Source of the DNA: an uncultured Candidatus Melainabacteria bacterium
GTDB taxonomy: Bacteria > Cyanobacteriota > Vampirovibrionia > Gastranaerophilales > Gastranaerophilaceae
Assembly (NCBI GenBank): GCA_934692625.1
Contig: CAKUUC010000001.1
Location: 186,001 to 250,000, forward strand
DNA: 64,000 bases
Direction: 5' to 3'
Shown in pieces: positions 18,307 to 27,304 of this stretch (position 1 is its first letter; every line of letters begins with the position of its first letter). Both the position numbers and the translations under genes were made by a program. The notes beneath the pieces were generated by a model. It had not been told where the DNA came from. It was given only the letters and a program-made list of their open reading frames with translations, and did not search any database.

Positions 18307-19482
18307 ATGAAGTCGAAAATTATAATAATTACGTTGATTATATTTGCGGCAATCGGTTTGAGATTTGCATATTCCGCAATGTTTTCAAACAAAGGACGAG
18401 TAAGACAGGCTCCGGAAGTTGTAGTTGACAAAATCGCTGAAGGTGAAGTTGTACCGAGTTTTGAAGCGCCTGCTCGTATCGTTTCAAAATATCAAGTAAG
18501 TGTACTTGCCAGAATTTCTGGTTACTTGCAAAAAAGTTACTTTAAGGAAGGTGACTATGTAAAAGCCGGTCAAACGTTGTTTTTGATTGAACCTGCAGAG
18601 TATCAAAATGCATCAAGTGTTGCTGGTGCAAATGTTCAAAATATTCAAGCGCAACTTGATTATGCAGATAAGCAACTAGCAAGGGCTCAAGAACTTGTAG
18701 CAAAAGATTATATTGCAAAGTCTAGATATGATGAAATATTGGCAAATAGAAACGCATTGAAGGCGCAATTGAAGGCTGCACAGTCAACATACAGTGATTC
18801 GAACAGAAATTTAGGTTATACAACCGTAAAAGCACCGGTAGATGGGCGAATTGGTATCATTGATGTAACGGTAGGAAACTATGTTTCTCCTACATCTGGT
18901 TCATTGACGACTATTAATAGTACAAATCCGATATATGTAACTTTTCCGATGCAGTCAAATGATTACATTGCTTTGACAAAATCTGATACTGATGCGAGTC
19001 AAAAACGGAAGGTTGAATTGTATTTTCAAAATGGGGAAAAGTATGAATTAGACGGTGTTCAAGACTTTTTGGATAACAAAGTTGATGATTCTACCGGTAC
19101 TGTTACAATGCGTGCAACCTTCCAAAATCCTAAAAACAGACTTTTACATGGTGAATTTGTAAATGTAAAACTTTATGCAAATAATCCTGTTAAAGTGCCT
19201 GTAGTGCCTGTTGTGGCTGTTCAAGAAAACCAAGAAGGTAAATATGTTTATAAAATTGATGATAAAGGTTTGCCACAATTAACTTATATAAAAGTTCAAG
19301 GTCAATCAGGTAAAAACTGGATTGTAAAAGACGGCTTAAAGGCTGGCGATACTATTATTACAGAAGGAATTTTGAAAGTTATTCCTGGAACACCTGTTAA
19401 AATCGTTTCAAAAGAAGAAATGGCAAAACTAAACAAATCAATTGTCCAAAATTCAAATAAGAAAAAATCAAAGAAAAAATAA
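18307..19482 (+). CDS. RND efflux pump periplasmic adaptor (MFP family)
   Basis: The 391-residue protein links an inner-membrane RND pump to an outer-membrane channel. It has an N-terminal membrane anchor or signal (IIIITLIIFAAIGLRFAYS), a lipoyl-like segment (SVLARISGYLQKSYFKEGDYVKAGQ in two halves), a coiled-coil hairpin at about 90-150 rich in Ala, Gln and Lys, the return half (TVKAPVDGRIGI) and beta-barrel and membrane-proximal domains. No lipoprotein Cys is seen. ATG at 18307 is chosen because AGGGAGA lies 6 bases upstream; a TTG at 18289 in frame is less likely. It heads a three-gene efflux operon. Confidence 0.92.
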   Translation: MKSKIIIITLIIFAAIGLRFAYSAMFSNKGRVRQAPEVVVDKIAEGEVVPSFEAPARIVSKYQVSVLARISGYLQKSYFKEGDYVKAGQTLFLIEPAEYQNASSVAGANVQNIQAQLDYADKQLARAQELVAKDYIAKSRYDEILANRNALKAQLKAAQSTYSDSNRNLGYTTVKAPVDGRIGIIDVTVGNYVSPTSGSLTTINSTNPIYVTFPMQSNDYIALTKSDTDASQKRKVELYFQNGEKYELDGVQDFLDNKVDDSTGTVTMRATFQNPKNRLLHGEFVNVKLYANNPVKVPVVPVVAVQENQEGKYVYKIDDKGLPQLTYIKVQGQSGKNWIVKDGLKAGDTIITEGILKVIPGTPVKIVSKEEMAKLNKSIVQNSNKKKSKKK

Positions 19483-19504
19483 TATATAAATTAGGGAAAC
19501 AATA

Positions 19505-22500
19505 ATGTCAACAGAAAATAAAGGTAATTTGTTTATAAAACGTCCAAAATTAGCGATAGTAATATCACTGGCAATTTTACTTGCCGGAATTTTGATGATA
19601 AAAACGCTACCACTTGAGGAATATCCTTCAATTACACCACCACAGGTTGTTGTTCAGGCAACTTACGCAGGTGCAAGTTCTGACGTTATTGAATCTACTA
19701 TTGCGGCACCGGTTGAGGCTCAATTGAACGGTGTTGATAATATGATTTATATGTCGTCAACCTCTCAAAACGGTTCCTATAAGTTGACATTATATTTTGA
19801 TATCGGAACAGATCCGGATATGGCGGTAGTAAACGTTCAGAACCAGTTGCAACTTGTAACTCCTCGTTTGCCGGAAGAAGTTCGGCGATACGGCTTGTCA
19901 GTACGTAAAACGACCGGTGGTCCTGGATTGTTGATGATTTCTGTAAACTCTCCGCATAATTCTTATGATAACTTATTTATCGCAAATTATGCAGATATCT
20001 TTATTAAAGATGAAATTGCACGTATTAAAGGTGTAGGTACTGTTAGTGTATTTGGTTCATCATCTTATGCAATGCGTATATGGCTTGATGCTGATAAAAT
20101 GGCAAATTATGGACTTTCCACAACTGATGTAACTAACGCAATTCAGGCACAAAATATTCAAACCCCTGCCGGTGATTTGGGTGTTGAACCTATGAAAAAC
20201 AAACAGTTAATCAAACTTACTATGCGTACTAAAGGTCGTTTGAAATCCGCCGAAGAGTTTGAAGATATAATTATAAAATCATTGCCAAACGGTGCGCAAA
20301 TTAAGCTGAAAGATGTTGCAAAAGTTGATTTAGGTGCAGAAAGTTACTCATATTTTTCACGTATTAGCGGTAAAAATTCTGCAATTGTTACAGTCAGTCA
20401 AATGCCGGAAGCAAACGCTATTCAATTGTCAAATAAAATTCAAAAGAAATTGGCAGAATTGAGCAAAACTTTCCCAAAAGATATTACATATAAAGTTCAA
20501 CACGATGAAACGGAATTTGTACGAGAATCTATTCACGAAGTTGTAACTGCAGTAGCATTAGCCGTATTATTGGTATCAATTGTAACTTATATGTTTTTAG
20601 GTACTGCAAGAGCGGCATTTATTCCTTTTGCTGCAATTCCGGTTTCTTTAATTGGTGTATTTATTTTCATGAACTTATTTGGATTTTCAATAAACTTGTT
20701 GATTTTATTCGGATTGGTTCTTGCAGTTGGGCTGGTTGTAGATGATGCGATTGTTGTATTGGAAAACACTCAAAGACACATTCAGGACGGACTTGACCCG
20801 AAAGAAGCGACAGAAGTAACAATGAAAGAGGTATTTGGTGCAGTTGTTGCAACATCATTGGTATTGATGGCGGTATTTGTTCCGGTATCGTTTATGGGTG
20901 GTATTACTGGTCGTATGTTCAGACAATTCGCACTGTGTATTGCTTCTTCAATCGGTTTGTCAACGATGGTTGCATTGACTTTAGCCCCTGCTCTTTGTTC
21001 TATGATTTTGAAAAAAGATACTCAGAAAGCGGATTTCAAATTTATTCAAATATTTGATGAATGGTTTAACGGAGTTCGTGACAAATATATTGAGGGTACT
21101 AAGGCGTTTATTAACTCGTGGAAATTAACTCTTGGAGTAATTCTTGGAATAACTGTATTATCAGGTTTTATGTTCTATCTGATTCCAAAAGGCTTTTTGC
21201 CAGCGGAAGACAGAGGTGCGTTGTTTACTCAAATTCAATTGCCTGAAGGCTCATCTGCTTCTAGAACTGATAGTGTAGCAAAAGATGTTGAAACTAAATT
21301 GAAAAAACTTCCCGGAGTCGCCGATACGATTTCATTGATTGGGTTTGACGGTGAAAATACGGCATTTATCGTATCTCACTTAAAGCCGTGGTCACAAAGA
21401 AAGTCAAAAGAAGAATCTATAGATGGTATAACCGGAAATATCAATGCACAATTTGCACATTTTCCTGGTGCTACAATTGCGACCTTCTCCCCACCTGCTA
21501 TTACAGGTTTGGGTATGTTTGGCGGTTTTGAATACCAATTATTAGATAAGGGCGATAGATCTGCTGGTGAAATGTATCAACAGGCTCAAAACTTGATGAA
21601 TAAAGCACGACAAAATCCAAATTTTACTATGATTTATTCATCTTATACTGCGAATTTACCACAATTAATGATTGATGTTGATGTTGATAAAGCTATGGCT
21701 CAAAATGTTCAAGTCACCGAGATTTACAACGCTATTGCTGCATATTTTGCAAAAACTTATGTTAATGACTTTAATAAATACGGTCGTGTTTATCGTGTTT
21801 ATGTCCAAGCAGATGCGCCATATAGAGAAAAAATCTCAGACTTGAATAAAATTTATGTAAAAAATAACTTTGGTAAAATGGTACCATTGATGTCAGTTGT
21901 AAAAATTTCTAACATTGTCGGACCGTATACCAGAACTAGATTTAACATGTATCCGGCAATTACGATTAACGGAAGTGCACGTTCAGGCGTAAGTTCAGGT
22001 AAAGCAATGGAGATGATGGAAAAACTTTCTGATGAAGTTTTGCCGGATAATATGGGTTATTCATGGTCAGGTTCATCTTTACAAGAAAAACAATCCAGCG
22101 GACAAATCTTACCGATTTTGGTAATGTCTTTGGTATTTATTTTCTTGTTCTTGGTCGGACTGTATGAAAGTTGGTTCTTGCCAATAAGTGTACTATTGGT
22201 TACTCCTGTTTCGCTTGTCGGAGCGCTAGTTTTTCAGTATGTTGCAGGTTATTCAATGGATTTGTATTCTCAAATCGGTTTGGTTATGTTAATCGGCTTG
22301 AGTACAAAACAGGCGATTCTTATTGTTGAATTTGCAAAAGATGCTCATGAAAGCGGAATGCCGATACGAGAAGCTGCGATGCAGGCTGCAAAATTACGTT
22401 TCAGAGCGGTAATGATGACAAATATTGCGTTTATTTTAGGTTTGTTACCTCTTGTATTTGCGCAAGGTGCAGGTGCTGCCTCTCGACACTCTGTTGGTAT

Positions 22501-22639
22501 GACAGTATTTGGTGGTATGATGGCGGTTGCATTCATTGGAACCTTCCTAGTTCCGGCATTTTACGTTATGGTTGAGGAATTTAAAATTTACATGTCAAGT
22601 AAAGTTTCAAAAATCAAAGAAAGTAAAAAAGATGCTTAA
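19505..22639 (+). CDS. RND multidrug efflux transporter, AcrB/HAE1 family
   Basis: This 1044-residue inner-membrane pump exports amphiphilic compounds using the proton gradient. Length, the N-terminal membrane segment and PLEEYPSITPPQVVVQATYAG, the repeated two-lobe layout with two large periplasmic domains, and the fourth membrane segment VGLVVDDAIVVLENT (Asp413-Asp414, proton relay) are all family-typical. HAE1 rather than heavy-metal type is supported by that motif. It lies 22 bp after the adaptor and overlaps the TolC-like gene by 8 bp. Substrates cannot be read from the sequence. Confidence 0.95.
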   Translation: MSTENKGNLFIKRPKLAIVISLAILLAGILMIKTLPLEEYPSITPPQVVVQATYAGASSDVIESTIAAPVEAQLNGVDNMIYMSSTSQNGSYKLTLYFDIGTDPDMAVVNVQNQLQLVTPRLPEEVRRYGLSVRKTTGGPGLLMISVNSPHNSYDNLFIANYADIFIKDEIARIKGVGTVSVFGSSSYAMRIWLDADKMANYGLSTTDVTNAIQAQNIQTPAGDLGVEPMKNKQLIKLTMRTKGRLKSAEEFEDIIIKSLPNGAQIKLKDVAKVDLGAESYSYFSRISGKNSAIVTVSQMPEANAIQLSNKIQKKLAELSKTFPKDITYKVQHDETEFVRESIHEVVTAVALAVLLVSIVTYMFLGTARAAFIPFAAIPVSLIGVFIFMNLFGFSINLLILFGLVLAVGLVVDDAIVVLENTQRHIQDGLDPKEATEVTMKEVFGAVVATSLVLMAVFVPVSFMGGITGRMFRQFALCIASSIGLSTMVALTLAPALCSMILKKDTQKADFKFIQIFDEWFNGVRDKYIEGTKAFINSWKLTLGVILGITVLSGFMFYLIPKGFLPAEDRGALFTQIQLPEGSSASRTDSVAKDVETKLKKLPGVADTISLIGFDGENTAFIVSHLKPWSQRKSKEESIDGITGNINAQFAHFPGATIATFSPPAITGLGMFGGFEYQLLDKGDRSAGEMYQQAQNLMNKARQNPNFTMIYSSYTANLPQLMIDVDVDKAMAQNVQVTEIYNAIAAYFAKTYVNDFNKYGRVYRVYVQADAPYREKISDLNKIYVKNNFGKMVPLMSVVKISNIVGPYTRTRFNMYPAITINGSARSGVSSGKAMEMMEKLSDEVLPDNMGYSWSGSSLQEKQSSGQILPILVMSLVFIFLFLVGLYESWFLPISVLLVTPVSLVGALVFQYVAGYSMDLYSQIGLVMLIGLSTKQAILIVEFAKDAHESGMPIREAAMQAAKLRFRAVMMTNIAFILGLLPLVFAQGAGAASRHSVGMTVFGGMMAVAFIGTFLVPAFYVMVEEFKIYMSSKVSKIKESKKDA

Positions 22640-24041
22640 AAAATTATTGATAATTTTTATAATGATAATGATTTCACCAATTACCTTGGCTAAAAGTTTG
22701 GGTAATGATATCAATACGGACGAATACCCGCAAGGTGAACATGTTTTGCCTGAGGTAAAAGTTAATCCAAACTATGTCATATCAGGCTCTATTGAAAAAA
22801 ATATTGATATGACTCTTGATAACTGTTTGAAACTTGCACTTGGTAATAATCCGCAAATTAACGCTGCTTTTCAAGATATTTTGGCATCTGATGCCAGAAT
22901 TAAACAAGTATGGTCAAACTTTTTCCCCACAATTTCGTGGCAAACCGGCTATACTCGTTTAAGACAATTGCAATTGTCTGACGCTTTAGGACAAAGTTTG
23001 GAGTTTAATTACTATTTGCTAGGTCAAATTTCACTGCAAGAAATGCTCTATGACTTTGGAGTAACTCAAAATCAGGCAACAATCAGAAAATTAGATTATG
23101 AAGGTTACAAAAAGACTTTTGAAGCCGTTGTTAATGATGTAATTTATCAAACTAAAGATGCTTACTACAATGTTTTATATGCTTATGAAAATCGTCGTGT
23201 AGCGCAAGATACCGTTGATAAATACCAATTATTTTACAATCAGGCAAAAGCGTTTTATTTGACAGGTGAAAATCCGAAAGTCGATGTTACAATTGCAGAA
23301 ACAAACTTGAGTAATGCAAAATTAAAGCTTATTCAGGCTGAAAATGCAGTTAACTTGGCGATTGCAAAATTGAATAATGTTATGGGTGTGCCTTATATCG
23401 AAAGATACGATATTGTTGATAAATTGCAATATAAACCAGTTAATTTGTCCTTTGAGCAGGCAATTGATACAGCAAGAGATTCGCGTCCTGAATTGAAACT
23501 TGCAGAAATTAAAGTTGAAGGTGTTAATCAAACTATCAAATTAACAAAAAAATCGTTCTTCCCAACATTGAGTTTTGAAGGTCAATATCAACGAGGTGGT
23601 AAGTCTTGGAACTCTAATTATGGTTTTAATATTGGTGGTTATTTAACTTTCCCTACAATTAACGCAATGCTTATCAGAAATGAAATAAAAGAAGCCAAAT
23701 ATTTGTATGATAGAGAACTTGCGAATGCTCGAAATACACAAAATAGTATCTATTTAGAAATTCAGAATGCCTATTTGAAACTTGAAGAAAAACGTAATCA
23801 ACTTCCGGTTGCAATCTTAAACGTTAAACAATCTCGTGAAAATTACGAGTTATCTTATGGACGTTATCGTGTTGGTGAGGCATCTCCAACTGAATTAAAA
23901 GATGCTGAAAACACTTACGAACAAGCGCAATTAACCTATTATACTGCCTTGTACGAATACAATTCTGCTCGTGCTGAACTTGAAAAATCTATAGGCAAAA
24001 ATATTCAAGAAGATGATGAAACAATTGAACTTGAAAAATAA
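22632..24041 (+). CDS. TolC-type outer membrane efflux protein
   Basis: The 469-residue product starts with a signal peptide (MLKKLLIIFIMIMISPITLA) and has two repeated OEP domains made mainly of long heptad-like helices, as expected for the trans-periplasmic tunnel. A first repeat begins near MTLDNCLKLALGNNPQINAAF and a second near LSFEQAIDTARDSRPELKLA. The ATG at 22632 is chosen because it gives a clean signal peptide; an upstream in-frame TTG lies deep in the pump gene. The 8-bp overlap with the pump gene implies coupled translation and a complete tripartite pump. Confidence 0.92.
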   Translation: MLKKLLIIFIMIMISPITLAKSLGNDINTDEYPQGEHVLPEVKVNPNYVISGSIEKNIDMTLDNCLKLALGNNPQINAAFQDILASDARIKQVWSNFFPTISWQTGYTRLRQLQLSDALGQSLEFNYYLLGQISLQEMLYDFGVTQNQATIRKLDYEGYKKTFEAVVNDVIYQTKDAYYNVLYAYENRRVAQDTVDKYQLFYNQAKAFYLTGENPKVDVTIAETNLSNAKLKLIQAENAVNLAIAKLNNVMGVPYIERYDIVDKLQYKPVNLSFEQAIDTARDSRPELKLAEIKVEGVNQTIKLTKKSFFPTLSFEGQYQRGGKSWNSNYGFNIGGYLTFPTINAMLIRNEIKEAKYLYDRELANARNTQNSIYLEIQNAYLKLEEKRNQLPVAILNVKQSRENYELSYGRYRVGEASPTELKDAENTYEQAQLTYYTALYEYNSARAELEKSIGKNIQEDDETIELEK

Positions 24042-24142
24042 TGCTTAATATTTGTTTACAAAAATAACATCAAAAAGGCAATTTTTTCGAACTTAAATAC
24101 TTTATATATATGTAAGATATAAAGAATAAGAGAGAGAAAAAA

Positions 24143-24391
24143 ATGATTTCAACTTCAGGACAAGCATTTGGTTCAATAACAAAAAGAAGATCTCGCAAAG
24201 GTCAACCAACAGAAATAAATTATTTGAGAAATAAAGACAGAAGAATGAGATTTAACAACTCACAAGATCCTATTTACTACGTGTTTGATTGTATTGAAAA
24301 CAGACCAATGACAGTATTAGCAAAAGAGTTTGTAAAAGATTCATTCTTTGATGCTATAAACTTTGTAGCAAAGGTCGTTGTAAATCAATAG
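24143..24391 (+). CDS. Small basic protein of unknown function
   Basis: The 82-residue product is basic in its first half (TKRRSRKGQP, RNKDRRMRF) and more hydrophobic at the C-terminus, with no signal peptide. I do not recognise the family. Support is a purine-rich ribosome site (AGAGAGAG) before the ATG, a TATA-rich upstream region and its own terminator 50 bases after the stop. It is probably monocistronic. Confidence 0.65.
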   Translation: MISTSGQAFGSITKRRSRKGQPTEINYLRNKDRRMRFNNSQDPIYYVFDCIENRPMTVLAKEFVKDSFFDAINFVAKVVVNQ

Positions 24392-24437
24392 GAAAAACAG
24401 GAAAGAAAAATTTAAGGAAAAAGGATAGGAAACAAAT

Positions 24438-24466
24438 AAAACGGTCATTTAGACCGTTTTTTATTT
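24438..24466 (+). terminator. Rho-independent terminator
   Basis: A 9-bp stem AAAACGGTC / GACCGTTTT (24438-24446, 24452-24460) with loop ATTTA is followed by T-rich DNA. It ends the small gene at 24143-24391 and lies just downstream of the convergent mannosidase gene. Confidence 0.88.
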
Positions 24467-24491
24467 TATTTGTAGTTATAAAATTTAGACT

Positions 24492-26558
24492 TTAAAACAA
24501 AATTGTTTGCGGATAGATTTCCTCAACATAGTTCGCCCAATCATTTACAGGAATAAATCCTATCGCAAATTCCACTTCATTTTCTCCAAGTTGCTGCAAC
24601 CCAGGAACTTCAATAGGCGGTCCTGCTGGAGTTGTTCTTGCCGGATTTTTAGGATTAGAAATAATTCCGGTACTTCTGAGCAAAGTCAATGCTAAATGAT
24701 TGTCTTTAACCTCATATTCTGTTATACCTTTTGTTACAATACCCAATCCGTTTGCCCAAACAAAACGTTGGAATGGTGCAGTATTTGTTTTTGCTTCTAT
24801 TCCTTTTTCTGTTGGCAAATTTTCTCTAATATCATAATCAGGGTCAAATTTTCTGGTTATAAGCATGTTCATGTCTTCTGATTTAACTTCTTTTACCTTG
24901 TTCGGAAAGTTAAATCTAACTTGCCAACGCTTGTTAGATGACAAATTCAGCCATTTTATTTTAAATCTTAGAAGTTTAGATTTTTTATATAATGAAACAT
25001 CAACAGTAAAGAAACTTGTCATAATACGCAATGTTGAACGCAAAGGACCTTCTTCAATGACTTTTGATGATTTAATTTCAGCAATTTCTTCAACATCATT
25101 TTTGACCGGTCCAAAGTTGTAACTATCACCGTAATCTTTACATCTCACAAACTCAACAAAATTAGCGTAGCACTTTGCTTTGTCGTATATATTTATTTTT
25201 CCGTTTTCAACACTCAAATTGATATTTAGATTGAATAAATTTGTACTGCTAATAATCAAATCTTGCTGTTTCTTGTCAGGATTAAATTCTTTTAACATAG
25301 CGTAAATTGTTGTATAGTCTTCAGTTACAGGAATTTTATTTGTATCATACAACAATTCTCGCGGAAAACCTTTCTTCTTTTCAATAATCTGAGCATTTTC
25401 CTCAATTTTAGTTCGTTGAATTTCCAAAATTTTATATTTGTCAGGATATTTGAAAGACATAGACAAGTTTTCGGGTTGAGTCATGCTAATTTCATTGATA
25501 ATTGTATCTGCAATTTGAAGAATTTTGTTAAATCTTACTATATTTTCTTCATGAACCATGTCTGTTGAACAACCGCAAATACTGTCATGTGCCTGATTTT
25601 GCAACAAGAGTTTATATGCATAGTCTATTGCCGTATCATAATTTGCTCCAAAATTGTATTGAAGTTTGTCTGCCAGTTCCAGTTTATAAGAACATTCTGT
25701 ATTCAATCTTTTTAATTTTGTTCGAGAAGAATAAACTCCTTGCAAAGTAAACGTTTTAGAGTTATCACGTAATTCGGTATTTACATTGTCTTTAAATTTA
25801 ACTTTTTCAAAATAATCAAACAACGAACCAACCGTAATTTTATAATCTTCTAATATTTCATTTACTGCTTCAATTTGTTCCATAATATCTGACGGAACAC
25901 CTAAGTGATCAGCACCAATCGGCAATAGTAAAGTATTACAGGATTTTTCTGCAATCAAATCCAAATTATGTTTTAAAAATTCTGCTTTTTCGTCAATAGT
26001 TTTATCTGTAGAAAAAATATCGTTAAAATAACCACGTACGAGATTTACAGTGTTAATTCCACCAAATTTAAAATTAGCAGGTATTTTATCTCCACAACCT
26101 CGCCAAACTACCGCCTTATCTATTCCATACTCTTTTAAAATTTCCGGAATATTTTGGCTATGCCCAAAAGTATCGGCAAGATATGCGATAAAATCTTTAC
26201 AACCATAGTTTCGTGCAATTTGCAGACCAATTTCGAGGTTTTTTCTAAAGCATGTACCATCAGTTAAAAATTCATCAACCAAGCAGTAAAATGGTCCAAT
26301 AAACAACCTATTATCTGCTATCAACATTTTTATCAGAACTTCTTTTTCCGGTCTTAATTCTAAATAATCTTGCAATGCTGAAACTTGCCCATCAAAGTAA
26401 AATGACGGAATTTCTCTATTTTCAAGCATTTCCAAAACTTTGTCAAAGACTCTCACAAGTCTTAGTCTAAAAACTTCATACTCTCGATACCATTCTCTAT
26501 CCCAGTGGGTGTGAAGGTATGCGATAACTTCTTTTTTCTCTCTTTTTGCATTTAACAT
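24492..26558 (-). CDS. Glycoside hydrolase family 38 alpha-mannosidase-like protein
   Basis: GH38 enzymes cleave alpha-mannosides with a zinc-bound Asp nucleophile. The 688-residue product has the N-terminal HTHWDREW motif (His16, His18, Asp20 as metal and substrate ligands), the DTFGHS segment with the likely nucleophile Asp130, a middle helical domain with the QAHDSICGCS motif that supplies a further zinc His, and C-terminal beta-sandwich domains. No signal peptide is present, so it is probably cytoplasmic and would need imported mannosides. No mannose transporter or sugar operon is adjacent. The ribosome site is weak, but no later Met precedes the catalytic motif. Confidence 0.88.
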   Translation of the reverse strand: MLNAKREKKEVIAYLHTHWDREWYREYEVFRLRLVRVFDKVLEMLENREIPSFYFDGQVSALQDYLELRPEKEVLIKMLIADNRLFIGPFYCLVDEFLTDGTCFRKNLEIGLQIARNYGCKDFIAYLADTFGHSQNIPEILKEYGIDKAVVWRGCGDKIPANFKFGGINTVNLVRGYFNDIFSTDKTIDEKAEFLKHNLDLIAEKSCNTLLLPIGADHLGVPSDIMEQIEAVNEILEDYKITVGSLFDYFEKVKFKDNVNTELRDNSKTFTLQGVYSSRTKLKRLNTECSYKLELADKLQYNFGANYDTAIDYAYKLLLQNQAHDSICGCSTDMVHEENIVRFNKILQIADTIINEISMTQPENLSMSFKYPDKYKILEIQRTKIEENAQIIEKKKGFPRELLYDTNKIPVTEDYTTIYAMLKEFNPDKKQQDLIISSTNLFNLNINLSVENGKINIYDKAKCYANFVEFVRCKDYGDSYNFGPVKNDVEEIAEIKSSKVIEEGPLRSTLRIMTSFFTVDVSLYKKSKLLRFKIKWLNLSSNKRWQVRFNFPNKVKEVKSEDMNMLITRKFDPDYDIRENLPTEKGIEAKTNTAPFQRFVWANGLGIVTKGITEYEVKDNHLALTLLRSTGIISNPKNPARTTPAGPPIEVPGLQQLGENEVEFAIGFIPVNDWANYVEEIYPQTILF

Positions 26559-26671
26559 ATTTTTATAATAACACTTATGTCAAAAATTTACCACTTTGTA
26601 ATATTACCGATTTGCACAATGTAAAAATATCACGTCCGAATTAGGATAACACTTGAGAGTGAGGATTATAT

Positions 26672-27220
26672 ATGAATAAATTATTACTAAGCTTTGCCGC
26701 ATTTTGTTTAGTTCTGGGTTTAACAAACGCTGTCATGGCAGGTGGAAAACTCGAAACTCATAAATATATTTCATCTAACATGGCCAATAATGATACTTCG
26801 TACAATGACACCGGCGACCTTTATTCACAAGACTTGAACAGGGTTGAAATATACTTATATCATAAAATTTATCCAAGACAATCTTTATCAAACCGACTTG
26901 GCAGAATTGAGCAAACCCTTTTCCGCCAAACATACCCTTCTATGAGTTATTCAGAACGTGTGAATAATATTTTATCATGCTATCAAGATACTTATAATAT
27001 GAAAAACTATGTTGCTGACTACTATTCACCAAATCCGTTTCGTAGAATTTACAGCAGATACAACGGTTATCCGACAGGTTTAACTCCGCCAATTACCCCA
27101 CCGATATTCAACAATGCAATGCTTCCGGGATATCACAACGCATATTATGGTAACAGAGGATATCGTTATAACAACATTACGCAACCTACAATGGGTGCAG
27201 GCATACACATTTTAGACTAA
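26672..27220 (+). CDS. Exported protein with two short RLE-type repeats, unknown function
   Basis: The 182-residue protein has a signal peptide (MNKLLLSFAAFCLVLGLTNA, cleavage near VMA-GG). The middle holds two similar units of about 25 residues, built around an LF or LY, a YP and an S-x-x-x-R (VEIYLYHKIYPRQSLSNR and IEQTLFRQTYPSMSYSER). The C-terminal third is rich in Pro, Asn, Tyr and Gly and looks disordered. GTGAGGA precedes the ATG. Its location is probably periplasm or surface. I do not know a function. Confidence 0.75.
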   Translation: MNKLLLSFAAFCLVLGLTNAVMAGGKLETHKYISSNMANNDTSYNDTGDLYSQDLNRVEIYLYHKIYPRQSLSNRLGRIEQTLFRQTYPSMSYSERVNNILSCYQDTYNMKNYVADYYSPNPFRRIYSRYNGYPTGLTPPITPPIFNNAMLPGYHNAYYGNRGYRYNNITQPTMGAGIHILD

Positions 27221-27304
27221 TGTAAAAATTATATTAAGGAAACCTAAAGTTAATATTTTGATGATACTATAGATATTGTACAGAAAGTAGGGAGAAGATA
27301 CAGT

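Noticed and set aside
27221..27304. glmS ribozyme
   Set aside because: The 84-base gap before glmS is too short and shows none of the conserved ribozyme core.
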